From contig NZ_VCLA01000156.1 of the NCBI RefSeq assembly GCF_009600885.1, positions 171,368 to 235,367 of the forward strand: a stretch of 64,000 nt of DNA. Reading direction: 5' to 3'. The position numbers were made by a program, and so were the translations under genes. Positions 8,510 through 15,744 of the stretch are shown here, in pieces. The notes under the pieces were generated by a model. It did not search any database. It was not told the origin of the DNA and saw nothing but the letters and a program-made list of their open reading frames with translations. The stretch comes from Streptomyces jumonjinensis (lineage in GTDB: Bacteria; Actinomycetota; Actinomycetes; Streptomycetales; Streptomycetaceae). How positions within the stretch are numbered: position 1 is the stretch's first letter; each line of letters begins with the position of its first letter.

Positions 8510-8621
8510 CCCCTTCGGTACGCGGGGACGCCCGGTTCCGTTCGGGCCTGGTCCCGTTCGGGCCTGGTCCCGTCCGGGTCCGGGCCCTCCGCCCCGGGCC
8601 CTCCGCCCGCTCCGCCGGGGC

Positions 8622-9128
8622 TCAGAGCTCGCGGCGCATGCACACCCGGGGCCAGCGGTCCAGGCCCAGCTGCCGCTCATGACTCCTGATCTCGCGCAGT
8701 CCATCGGTGAGCTCGCTCTCGTCGAGCGTCCGAAAGCCCAGCCGCGCGTAGTACGGGGCGTTCCACGGCACCTCGGCGAAGGTCGTCAGCGTGAGCGCGG
8801 GCAGGCCGCCGGCCGCCGCGCGGGCGGCGAGATGGCCGATCAGACCGCTGCCCAGCCGCTGATGAGCGGCGGCCGGGTGGACGGAGACCTGTTCGATATG
8901 GGCCGCGCCGTCGATCTCGTCGTGGAGCAGATACGCGAGCGGGAGATCGTCGTCGTCCACGGAGACCCAGGCGTGCCCGCCGGCCCGGTAGCGCTCCAGC
9001 AGATCGAGGGCCGGTGGCTCGTCATCGGCGATCTCCGCCATGTCCAGGGCGCGGAAGAGCTCCCCGGCGGCTGTCTCGATGTCCTGGAGCTGGGGCAGTT
9101 CGGCGGCGATGGCCGGTCGGATGGGCAT
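8622..9128 (-). CDS. GNAT-family N-acetyltransferase
   Basis: A 168-residue single GNAT domain. The acetyl-CoA pyrophosphate loop is in 'QRLGSGLIGHLAARAAA' (~residues 88-105), after the beta-strand 'AHIEQVSVHPAAAH'. 'APYYARLGFRTLDESEL' near residue 130 is the usual late-domain signature. It transfers acetyl from acetyl-CoA to an amine on a small molecule or protein; the acceptor is unknown. ATG 9128 was chosen because family similarity (MPIRPA...) starts there and the upstream frame is low-complexity. It is convergent with the synthetase pair. Confidence 0.85.
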   Translation of the reverse strand: MPIRPAIAAELPQLQDIETAAGELFRALDMAEIADDEPPALDLLERYRAGGHAWVSVDDDDLPLAYLLHDEIDGAAHIEQVSVHPAAAHQRLGSGLIGHLAARAAAGGLPALTLTTFAEVPWNAPYYARLGFRTLDESELTDGLREIRSHERQLGLDRWPRVCMRREL

Positions 9129-9275
9129 GAGGGCAGTATCGCCTCGCGCCCTTCCCGGGCGGAGACCGGGTCTGTCTGCCGGAGGGCCGGTTTCGCCGCC
9201 GGTCCGTCTCATGCGCCGGTGCGGCCCGGTTCCGCCGCCGGTCCGTCTCGCGCGCCCCCGTGGAACGGGTCGCTC

Positions 9276-10220
9276 TCACGCGCCCGTGGAGACCAGTTCC
9301 GCCGCTGGTCCGTTCACCGGCTGAGGGCTTCCGGTGAGGTCCATCGCGAAGAGCGGGACCCCCAGATCGTCCGCGCGGGACCGGGCGTCGTCGGCGTACC
9401 CCGCGAGCGAGAAGAAGACGGTCGACGCCGATGACGCCAGCCCGTTCAGCCAGAGACACTCGACATCGCGCAGGGTCGCGGGCCGGGTCGAGGGATCGAC
9501 CTGGGCGATCAGCCCGGGGCCGCGCAGATCGACGGCGGCGGATGCGTTCCCCGAGTGCCGGAGGTCTTCGGGCCGGGCGCCTGGGGGAGGGGACACCTGC
9601 TGGACGACATCGGGGAAGCCCAGCCACCGCAGATAGAGCTCGGCCACCGCCACGGCGTCGCGCACCGTCCTTATGGCGACCGGCCGGAACGAGGGACGTG
9701 GGGCGCCCGCCGTGCGCGGCAGCGGAATATGCGACGGCGGGGGCTGGAGCGGCGGCCCTGCCGGCGGACTGTCCGGCGAGGTCCCCGTCCACTCGGCCGG
9801 CGGGATTCCGGTCGTCCAGTCGGTCGGCGCGATCCCCGTCCAGCCGGAGGGCGGGAGAGCGGCCGGGGCGTCCGCCGGGTCCGCGGGTTCCACACCCCAG
9901 GAACCACCCGTGCCGCGGAAGCCTTCATGGTTCGGCCCGTCCGGCCCGTGTCGGGCGTCCGCCGGACGGACCGGCAGCCGTAGCAGCGTCCCGCACGGGC
10001 AGCCCAGCTCCGGCTGCGGCCAGTGGTCCCGGCGTCCGCACTCCAGGCAGCGCACCCGCACCCAGTCCTCGTCCCAGGTACGGCTGACGACCCGCTCCGG
10101 TTCCACGCCGTGCAGCAGCGGCGGGGAGAGCGGGGCCCCACAAGGGCAGGGGTAGACCGGCGACACGAAGAGATGGTCGCGCAGACAGGACGGACACCGC
10201 ACCGGCACGCCATCGGTCAT
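9276..10220 (-). CDS. Double zinc-ribbon protein with a C-terminal Mrr/PD-(D/E)xK-like fold
   Basis: In this 314-residue protein residues ~5-75 hold two treble-clef/zinc-ribbon-like Cys sets: 'CPSC' with 'CPCG', then 'CLECG' with 'CPCG'. A ~90-residue Pro/Gly-rich linker follows, with repeated 'GIPPAEWTGT'/'GIAPTDWTT' motifs. The C-terminal ~110 residues ('AVAVAELYLRWLGFPDV', 'AVDLRGPGLIAQVDPS', 'TVFFSLAGYADDARSRA', 'LGVPLFAMDL') have the order of an Mrr-type restriction-endonuclease fold. The usual E-x-K is not obvious (AQV-DPS in its place), so it may be a non-catalytic relative. Start ATG 10220. The function is unknown; the architecture suggests nucleic-acid binding. This reading is mine by eye and needs structural comparison. 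Confidence 0.6.
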   Translation of the reverse strand: MTDGVPVRCPSCLRDHLFVSPVYPCPCGAPLSPPLLHGVEPERVVSRTWDEDWVRVRCLECGRRDHWPQPELGCPCGTLLRLPVRPADARHGPDGPNHEGFRGTGGSWGVEPADPADAPAALPPSGWTGIAPTDWTTGIPPAEWTGTSPDSPPAGPPLQPPPSHIPLPRTAGAPRPSFRPVAIRTVRDAVAVAELYLRWLGFPDVVQQVSPPPGARPEDLRHSGNASAAVDLRGPGLIAQVDPSTRPATLRDVECLWLNGLASSASTVFFSLAGYADDARSRADDLGVPLFAMDLTGSPQPVNGPAAELVSTGA

Positions 10221-10317
10221 GGCCCGCCCACCCCCAAGTCGCCAGGTACCACGCCGTCCATCGTCCACCAACGCCGCCGGCGGAGCGAGCGAGTTCGGCT
10301 CACTGCTCCTCCCCGTC

Positions 10318-11157
10318 TCACCGGGCCGCGCGCGCCATGGCCGGGAGCCAGTCGAAGGCCCCCGGGCCCGTATGGTCGCCCGCCGTGTACTCCAGGCCGA
10401 CCCGGCCCGTGTAACCGGCCTGCGTCAGCTCGTCCAGCAGCCGCTCCAGCGGAACCGTTCCGGTGCCGGGGGCGCCACGGCCCGGGGCGTCGGCGATCTG
10501 GACATGACCGGTTCTGCTCGCGTACGCCCTGATGTCGGCGCTGAGGTCCGCCCCGTTCATCGACAGATGGTAGAGATCGAGCAGAAAAGCGGCGTTGCCG
10601 AGGCCGGTGGCCGTGTTCACCCGGTCGACGACCTCGACCGCCGCCTCGGCGCTCAGCAGCGGATAGCGCGGGGACTCCACCTTGTTGAGGGCCTCGATCA
10701 GCAGGGTCGCCCCGACGCGGTCGGCCGCGCGGGCGGCGAGCGCCAGATTCTCCAGGGCGAGCGCGTCCTGTGTCCGGGGGTCGACCCCGTCGACCCGGTT
10801 GCCGTAGAGCGCGTTGAGCGCGGTGCAGCCCACCGAGGCGGCGAAGTCCGCGACCACCTCGACATTGGCGCGGAACCGGTCGGACTCCGCGCCCGGCAGC
10901 GACAGCGCTCCCCGGTCCGGGCCCGGGAGCCGTCCGGAGTAGAAGTTGAGCCCCACCAGCCGGGTGCCCGCGCTGTCGAGCGCCGTTCTGAGGGCGTCGA
11001 GTCCGGCCCGCTCCGGGGTCGGGGCGTCGATCCAGGGCCACCACATCTCGACCTCGGTGAAACCTGCCGCCGCGGCGGCGGCCGGGCGGTCGAGCAGCGG
11101 GAGTTCGGTGAAGAGGATCGATATGTTCACATCGAAGCGCTGGTCGGCATACCCCAT
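10318..11157 (-). CDS. hyi: Hydroxypyruvate isomerase-like TIM-barrel protein
   Basis: A 279-residue xylose-isomerase-like TIM barrel. 'FDVNISILFTELPLLDRPAA', 'VEMWWPW', 'LLIEALNKVESPRYPL', 'NAAFLLDLYHLSMNG' and 'TGHVQIADAPGRGAPGTG' follow the Hyi family order, with metal-binding Glu in 'IEALN' and Asp/His in 'LLDLYHL'. Hyi interconverts hydroxypyruvate and tartronate semialdehyde, which links glyoxylate from purine/allantoin breakdown to glycerate. ATG 11157 is used; ATG 11190 is an in-frame alternative. It is divergent from the thiamine-binding/HTH/urate operon. A strong -35-like TTGACA lies upstream on the minus strand, near 11233-11238. Confidence 0.85.
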   Translation of the reverse strand: MGYADQRFDVNISILFTELPLLDRPAAAAAAGFTEVEMWWPWIDAPTPERAGLDALRTALDSAGTRLVGLNFYSGRLPGPDRGALSLPGAESDRFRANVEVVADFAASVGCTALNALYGNRVDGVDPRTQDALALENLALAARAADRVGATLLIEALNKVESPRYPLLSAEAAVEVVDRVNTATGLGNAAFLLDLYHLSMNGADLSADIRAYASRTGHVQIADAPGRGAPGTGTVPLERLLDELTQAGYTGRVGLEYTAGDHTGPGAFDWLPAMARAAR

Positions 11158-11274
11158 GAGGGCCTTTCGCCCCTTCCGTACAGCGGACATTCCATTCTGC
11201 CCAACGGGAGACTGAGGGCGGCCGAGGGGCCCTGTCAAGGGGACGTCCCTATTCCGCTCCTGCCGCGTTAGGTT

Positions 11275-11532
11275 GTGCCCGTGCGATTGAGAGTGGAGTT
11301 CACGACCGAGCCCTTCGACCTCGACGAGGCCCCGGCCCATGCGGTGGTCGCCCGCGAGGTGATAGAGGGGGCCGGGCTGGACGCCGTGGACGTCGGGCCG
11401 TTCGGCAATACGGCGGAGGGCGGCGCGGACGCCGTCATCGCCGCCGTCGGCGCACTGCTGCGCCGTGGTCTGGAGGCCGGTGCGACCAGAGTCTCCCTCC
11501 AGGTCAACGTGGTGGACGGGGAGGCGCGATGA
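11275..11532 (+). CDS. Thiamine-binding-fold (MTH1187/DUF77) small protein
   Basis: About 85 residues. 'AREVIEGAGLDAVDVGPFGN' then 'AVIAAVGALLRRGLEAGATR' and 'VSLQVNVVDG' fit the ferredoxin-like MTH1187/YkoF thiamine-binding family. Starts are GTG 11275 or GTG 11281. A TAGGTT -10-like hexamer immediately upstream (11269-11274) would allow a leaderless transcript. Its stop overlaps the next start (ATGA at 11529), which indicates translational coupling to the HTH regulator. The family often binds a pyrimidine-containing ligand, so a sensing role in the purine locus is possible but unproven. Confidence 0.65.
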   Translation: MPVRLRVEFTTEPFDLDEAPAHAVVAREVIEGAGLDAVDVGPFGNTAEGGADAVIAAVGALLRRGLEAGATRVSLQVNVVDGEAR

Positions 11533-11921
11533 CCCGCTCGCCCGGGGGCTCCCCGGACGAGCATCCCCTGGCCCTCGCGGTACGGCCGCTGGCCGACGCG
11601 CTGGGGGCCGAGATCATCGCCCCCGGGCAGGCGGGACCCGACGACGTGGTGCTCGCCTGGGAGGGCGAGAACGTCATCGCCGTACGGCTCCCGCAGCTCT
11701 CCGAATCGCTGGATCGCATACTCGCCGCGCTGGAGCGCAGCCATGGCATGCCCCTGTCCGAACTGGACCGCAAGACCAAACAATCGGTCGTACGGAATCT
11801 GGAGGCGCGGGGAGCCTTCTCCGTACGGCATGGGGTGGAGACGGTCGCGAGTGCGCTCGGAGTCAGCCGCTTCACCGTCTACAACTATCTGAACAGGGAG
11901 AACGCGGCCCGAGGCGGCTGA
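11529..11921 (+). CDS. HTH_22-type (YheO/DauR C-terminal-like) DNA-binding regulator
   Basis: A 130-residue protein. The C-terminal ~50 residues 'LDRKTKQSVVRNLEARGAFS' and 'ETVASALGVSRFTVYNYLN' form a recognisable HTH_22 helix-turn-helix of the kind found at the end of YheO/DauR regulators. The N-terminal ~75 residues are not the usual YheO-PAS domain, although they may be a short sensor ('ADALGAEIIAPGQAGPDDVVL'). It is translationally coupled to the preceding thiamine-binding-fold gene and lies upstream of the urate genes, so it is a likely local regulator of purine breakdown. Confidence 0.75.
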   Translation: MTRSPGGSPDEHPLALAVRPLADALGAEIIAPGQAGPDDVVLAWEGENVIAVRLPQLSESLDRILAALERSHGMPLSELDRKTKQSVVRNLEARGAFSVRHGVETVASALGVSRFTVYNYLNRENAARGG

Positions 11922-12017
11922 TCCGGTGCGCACCGGCGGGCCGGGGGTGCGCCCGGCGGGCCGCGGGGCCGCTGGACCCCGGCGCCGCCCGGGCGGCGGG
12001 ATTCCCTCCCGCCGACT

Positions 12018-12059
12018 TTCAACAAAGTGTTGACGTTGGGTTGTCGGGGGCGTTAGCTA
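12018..12059 (+). promoter_or_regulatory. Promoter with overlapping inverted-repeat operator for the urate operon
   Basis: TTCAAC (12018-12023), a 5-nt spacer and GTTGAC (12029-12034) form an inverted repeat that overlaps the -35-like TTGACG (12030-12035). TAGCTA (12054-12059) lies 18 nt further on as a -10. A closely matching site, TTCAAC-N5-GTTGAA, precedes allantoinase at 30619. Downstream, positions 12067-12102 hold three 12-bp tandem units of the type (C)CCGTTCGACNN in the leader. Confidence 0.6.
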
Positions 12060-12128
12060 TGCGCATCCCGTTCGACTTCCCGTTCGACGTCTCGTTCGAC
12101 GCACAGCGAAACAGCCACGGAGGCTCCT

Positions 12129-12680
12129 GTGAGTCCGAGTTCACCGTGCCCTTCGGGAGAGTTCTCCGGGGGAGAGACCCCCGGGACCTTCGCGAGCCTC
12201 TCCCGCTTCAACTCCTCGGCGGAGGCCGACGCCCTCGCCGCACTCCGCGAGGTGTGCGCCAGCTCGGCCTGGGCCGGACGGCTGCTCGCCGGACGCCCCT
12301 ACGCCGACACCCCGTCCCTCCTCGCCGCGAGCGACACCGCCACGGCGGAGCTGACGGCGGACGATCTCGCCGAGGCGATGTCCGCCCATCCGCCGATCGG
12401 CCGTCCCGCGCCGCCGGGCGCCGCCTCCGCCCGCGAACAGAGCGGGATGACCGAGGCGTCCGACGCCCTCAGAGCCGAGATGCACCGGCTGAATCTCGCG
12501 TATCAGCGCCGCTTCGGCCATGTCTTCCTCATCTGCGCCACCGGTTTGACCGGTGAACAGATGCGTGACGCGGTACGGGAACGGATCGGCAACCCGCCCG
12601 CACGGGAACGGGAGATCGTCCGCACCCAGCTGGGCGGAATCAACCGGATCCGGCTCACCCGGCTCGTAGCGGACGCATGA
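12129..12680 (+). CDS. OHCU decarboxylase (urate pathway, third step)
   Basis: 2-oxo-4-hydroxy-4-carboxy-5-ureidoimidazoline decarboxylase, 183 residues. It makes S-allantoin from the product of hydroxyisourate hydrolase. The catalytic-His motif is 'AHPPIGRP' (~residues 86-93). It is followed by 'AREQSGM' with the conserved Glu, 'LNLAYQRRFGHVFLI' and 'IRLTRLVADA'. The GTG start at 12129 has GGAGG five bases upstream. The first ~20 residues (Gly/Ser/Pro-rich) are longer than in typical family members. It is first in a run with hydroxyisourate hydrolase and urate oxidase, all cytoplasmic enzymes of one pathway. Confidence 0.9.
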   Translation: MSPSSPCPSGEFSGGETPGTFASLSRFNSSAEADALAALREVCASSAWAGRLLAGRPYADTPSLLAASDTATAELTADDLAEAMSAHPPIGRPAPPGAASAREQSGMTEASDALRAEMHRLNLAYQRRFGHVFLICATGLTGEQMRDAVRERIGNPPAREREIVRTQLGGINRIRLTRLVADA

Positions 12681-12708
12681 AGCCCACGAGTCCCGAGGAA
12701 GAGAGCCC

Positions 12709-13119
12709 TTGAGCACGGAAACCACCGCAACCACCGCGTCGGTCTCCACCCATGTCCTCGACACCAGCATCGGACGGCCCGCCGAGGGCGTCCCCGTCAC
12801 CCTCTCTGCCCGTAGCGGTCCAGAGGCCGAATGGGTCGTGCTCGGCGCGTCGTCGACCGGCCCGGACGGGCGCTGCGCGGACCTCCCGGAACCGCCGGAG
12901 GGCACCGCCCAGGTACGTCTCGTCTTCCGGACCGAGGCGTACGTCGCACCGGACCCGCGACCGGCCACCGAGGCCCGACCGGCCGCCCCCCGCGAAAGCG
13001 GCGGCGGCGGCGCGTTCTTCCCGGAGGTGGCGGTCGCCTTCGCCGTGGCAGCGGGCGAGCACTATCACGTGCCGCTGCTGCTCAACCCGTTCGGCTACTC
13101 CGTATACCGAGGGAGCTAG
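12709..13119 (+). CDS. 5-hydroxyisourate hydrolase (transthyretin-like)
   Basis: A 136-residue transthyretin-fold hydrolase that opens 5-hydroxyisourate to OHCU. The N-terminal signature 'VSTHVLDTSIGRPAEGVPV' holds the conserved active-site His. The C-terminal family hallmark Y-R-G-S is intact ('YSVYRGS'), with 'HYHVPLLLNPFGYS' before it. There is an insertion of ~15 Ala/Pro/Gly residues around position 85. The best start is TTG 12709 behind GAGGAAGAG, since no in-frame ATG or GTG precedes the THVLDT motif. It lies 28 bp after the OHCU decarboxylase. Confidence 0.92.
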   Translation: MSTETTATTASVSTHVLDTSIGRPAEGVPVTLSARSGPEAEWVVLGASSTGPDGRCADLPEPPEGTAQVRLVFRTEAYVAPDPRPATEARPAAPRESGGGGAFFPEVAVAFAVAAGEHYHVPLLLNPFGYSVYRGS

Positions 13120-13127
13120 CAGACCCC

Positions 13128-14036
13128 ATGCCCACGATTCTCGGACAGAACCAGTACGGCAAAGCGGAGAACCGCGTCGTCAGGATCACCCGGGACGGCG
13201 CCACGCATCACATCAAGGACCTCAATGTCTCGGTCGCCCTCTCCGGCGACATGGACGAGGTCCACTACTCCGGATCCAACGCCCATGTCCTGCCGACCGA
13301 CACCGTGAAGAACACGGTGTTCGCGTTCGCCAAGAAGTACGGCATCGAATCGGCCGAACAGTTCGGCATCCATCTCGCCCGCCATTTCGTGACCTCGCAG
13401 GAGCCCATTCACCGCGCGCGCGTCCGTATCGAGGAATACTCCTGGGAACGCACCGGGAACACCGCCGGCGGCGCCGCCGAGCCGGGGCACTCCTTCGTGC
13501 GCAAGGGCCAGGAGACCCGGACCAGCGAGATCGGCTACGACGGGGAGCGCTGGCGGATCGTCTCCGGCCTCACGGGACTGACCGTGCTGAACTCGACGGA
13601 CTCCGAATTCTGGGGCTATGTCAAGGACGACTACACCACCCTCGAAGAGGCGTACGACCGGATACTCGCCACCGATGTCTCCGCCCGATGGCGCCATCAC
13701 TGGACCTCCGACGAGACTCCCATGCCCGATTGGGAGCGATCGTACGAGCAGGCGAGAGAGCATCTGCTCCAGGCATTCGCCGGCACCTATTCGCTCTCCC
13801 TCCAGCAGACCCTGTTCCAGATGGGCACACGGGTGATCGAGCACGGCGACGAGATAGCCGAGATCCGGCTCTCACTGCCGAACAACCATCACTTCCTGGT
13901 GGATCTCACCCCGTTCGGTCTCGACAACGACCACGAGGTCTATGCCGCGGCCGACCGCCCCTACGGTCTGATCGAGGCCACCGTTCTGCGGGACGGCGCG
14001 GAATCGCTGATCCCGGCAGAACCGGCCGAGCTCTGA
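13128..14036 (+). CDS. Urate oxidase (uricase)
   Basis: A cofactor-free uricase of 302 residues that oxidises urate to 5-hydroxyisourate and H2O2; the family acts as a tetramer of tandem T-fold domains. The N-terminal 'QNQYGKAENRVVRI' carries the conserved Lys, and 'VLPTDTVKNTVFAFAKK' carries the catalytic Thr of the Thr-Lys pair. 'HFLVDLTPFGLDNDHEV' and 'PYGLIEATV' are late family signatures. Start ATG 13128 lies 8 bp after the hydroxyisourate hydrolase stop, with GAGGGAG upstream. The three urate genes form one tight unit. Confidence 0.95.
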   Translation: MPTILGQNQYGKAENRVVRITRDGATHHIKDLNVSVALSGDMDEVHYSGSNAHVLPTDTVKNTVFAFAKKYGIESAEQFGIHLARHFVTSQEPIHRARVRIEEYSWERTGNTAGGAAEPGHSFVRKGQETRTSEIGYDGERWRIVSGLTGLTVLNSTDSEFWGYVKDDYTTLEEAYDRILATDVSARWRHHWTSDETPMPDWERSYEQAREHLLQAFAGTYSLSLQQTLFQMGTRVIEHGDEIAEIRLSLPNNHHFLVDLTPFGLDNDHEVYAAADRPYGLIEATVLRDGAESLIPAEPAEL

Positions 14037-14087
14037 CCCCGGCGGGCCCCGGAGCCGACGGACGGCGACGATCCGGGGGTATGCACG

Positions 14088-14118
14088 GTACGGATCCGGG
14101 CCGGCCCCGGATCCGTAC
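14088..14118. terminator. Long perfect stem-loop between urate oxidase and 8-oxoguanine deaminase
   Basis: Arms GTACGGATCCGGG (14088-14100) and CCCGGATCCGTAC (14106-14118) pair perfectly over 13 bp around the loop CCGGC. There is no U-tract, as is common in Streptomyces terminators. It may end the urate operon or attenuate read-through into the deaminase. Confidence 0.6.
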
Positions 14119-14158
14119 GGTCCCGGACGACGCCTGAGCACAGAAACGAGGACCCGCC

Positions 14159-15535
14159 ATGGCGGCTTCGCGCATCGTCATCGAGAACTGCGCCATCGCG
14201 ACCGTGGACGCCGACGACACCGAGTACGCGAGCGGTCATCTCGTCGTGGCGGACGACCGGATCGAGTCGATCGGCGCGGGGGCCGCTCCCGATGGTCTGG
14301 AGAACGTCGTCCGCCGCGTCGACGGAACCGGCTGTCTCGCCACCCCCGGCCTGGTCAACACCCATCACCACTTCTACCAGTGGATCACCCGTGGCCTCGC
14401 CGCCGACCACAACCTCTTCGACTGGCTGACAGCGCTCTACCCGACCTGGGCGCGGATCGACGAGAGCATGGTCCGGGCGGCGGCGCGCGGCTCCCTCGCA
14501 ATGATGGCCCGGGGCGGGGTCACCACCTCGATGGACCACCACTATGTGTATCCCCGGGGCTCGGGGGATCTGTCCGGCGCGATCATCGGCGCGGCACGGG
14601 AGACGGGCGTACGCTTCACCCTCGCCCGGGGCTCCATGGACCGCGGGCGCTCGGACGGCGGACTGCCGCCGGACTTCGCGGTGGAGACCCTCGACGGGGC
14701 GCTCGCGGCCACCGAGGAGACCATCGACGCCCACCACGATCCGTCCCCCGACGCGATGACCCAGATCGCCGTCGCCCCCTGCTCCCCCTTCTCCGTATCC
14801 ACCGGACTGCTCCGGGAGGGAGCCGAACTCGCCCGCCGCAAGGGTGTACGGCTCCATACGCACGGCTCGGAGACCGTGGAGGAGGAGCAGTTCTGCAAGG
14901 AGCTGTTCGGCATGGGACCGACCGACTACTTCGAGTCCACCGGCTGGCTCGGGCCCGATGTCTGGATGGCGCACTGCGTCCATATGAACGCCCCCGACAT
15001 CGCCGCCTTCGCGCGCACCGGCACCGGGGTCGCCCACTGCCCGTCCTCCAACGCCCGGCTGGGGGCGGGCATCGCGCGGATCCCCGACCTGCTCAGGGCG
15101 GGCGTCGCGGTCGGCCTCGGGGTGGACGGCACCGCGTCCAACGAGTCGGGCGAACTCCACACCGAGCTGCGCAACGCCCTGCTCATCAACCGGCTCGGCG
15201 CCCATCGCGAGAGAGCGCTCACCGTCCGCCAGGCGCTGCGGCTGGGCACCTACGGCGGCGCTCAGGTGCTGGGGCGCGAGGGGCAGATCGGCTCGCTGGA
15301 GACCGGGAAGCTCGCCGATCTGGTGCTCTGGAAGCTGGACACGCTCGCGCACGCCTCCATCGCCGACCCGGTGGCCGCGCTCGTCCTCGGCGGGGCCGCT
15401 CCGGTGAGCCTCTCGCTCGTGGGCGGCCGGACCGTGGTCGAGGACAACCGGCTGACCACGGTGGACGAGGACGACATCGCCCGTACCACGCGGGACGAGG
15501 CACAGCGCTTGGCGCGGATCGCGGCGGACGGCTGA
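14159..15535 (+). CDS. 8-oxoguanine deaminase (amidohydrolase)
   Basis: In this 458-residue zinc amidohydrolase of the TrzN/AtzB-like class the first metal site is 'NTHHHFYQW' (~residues 67-75), the second is 'LHTHGSE' and the third is 'MAHCVHM'. The catalytic Asp is in 'GLGVDGTASNE' (~residue 320). The motif set matches bacterial 8-oxoguanine deaminases that make urate from oxidised guanine, which fits exactly next to uricase. Related enzymes deaminate guanine or cytosine analogues, so the substrate is inferred from similarity and context. Start ATG 14159 has GAGG upstream. It is separated from uricase by the 13-bp stem-loop. Confidence 0.88.
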   Translation: MAASRIVIENCAIATVDADDTEYASGHLVVADDRIESIGAGAAPDGLENVVRRVDGTGCLATPGLVNTHHHFYQWITRGLAADHNLFDWLTALYPTWARIDESMVRAAARGSLAMMARGGVTTSMDHHYVYPRGSGDLSGAIIGAARETGVRFTLARGSMDRGRSDGGLPPDFAVETLDGALAATEETIDAHHDPSPDAMTQIAVAPCSPFSVSTGLLREGAELARRKGVRLHTHGSETVEEEQFCKELFGMGPTDYFESTGWLGPDVWMAHCVHMNAPDIAAFARTGTGVAHCPSSNARLGAGIARIPDLLRAGVAVGLGVDGTASNESGELHTELRNALLINRLGAHRERALTVRQALRLGTYGGAQVLGREGQIGSLETGKLADLVLWKLDTLAHASIADPVAALVLGGAAPVSLSLVGGRTVVEDNRLTTVDEDDIARTTRDEAQRLARIAADG

Positions 15536-15560
15536 CGGGCTGCCGGATTCGTGAACTCAC

Positions 15561-15665
15561 GGACTGACGGGCTCATGGACTGACGGGCTCGTGAACTGAC
15601 GCGCTGACAGGTTCGCGGGCCGGCCTGCTCGCGGACTGAAGGGCTCACCGGCCGGCCTGCTCGCG
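15561..15665. repeat. Short tandem and direct repeats before the purine permease
   Basis: Three 16-bp units of the type GGACTGACGGGCTC(A/G)T start at 15561, 15577 and 15593 (the third is degenerate). A 16-bp direct repeat GGCCGGCCTGCTCGCG follows at 15618 and 15650. The region is non-coding, and no promoter is obvious in it. Confidence 0.75.
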
Positions 15666-15744
15666 TACTCATGGGCCGGGCCTCGCACCGCCTTCTCTGA
15701 CATCCATGTCCTCATCGCACGGGCAACCCATCGGAGGAACCGTC

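Noticed and set aside
12059..12128. Possible leader peptide MRIPFDFPFDVSFDAQ before the OHCU decarboxylase
   Set aside because: Its ATG lies at the predicted -10 box, upstream of the likely transcript start, and the F-D repetition is explained by the 12-bp tandem repeat.
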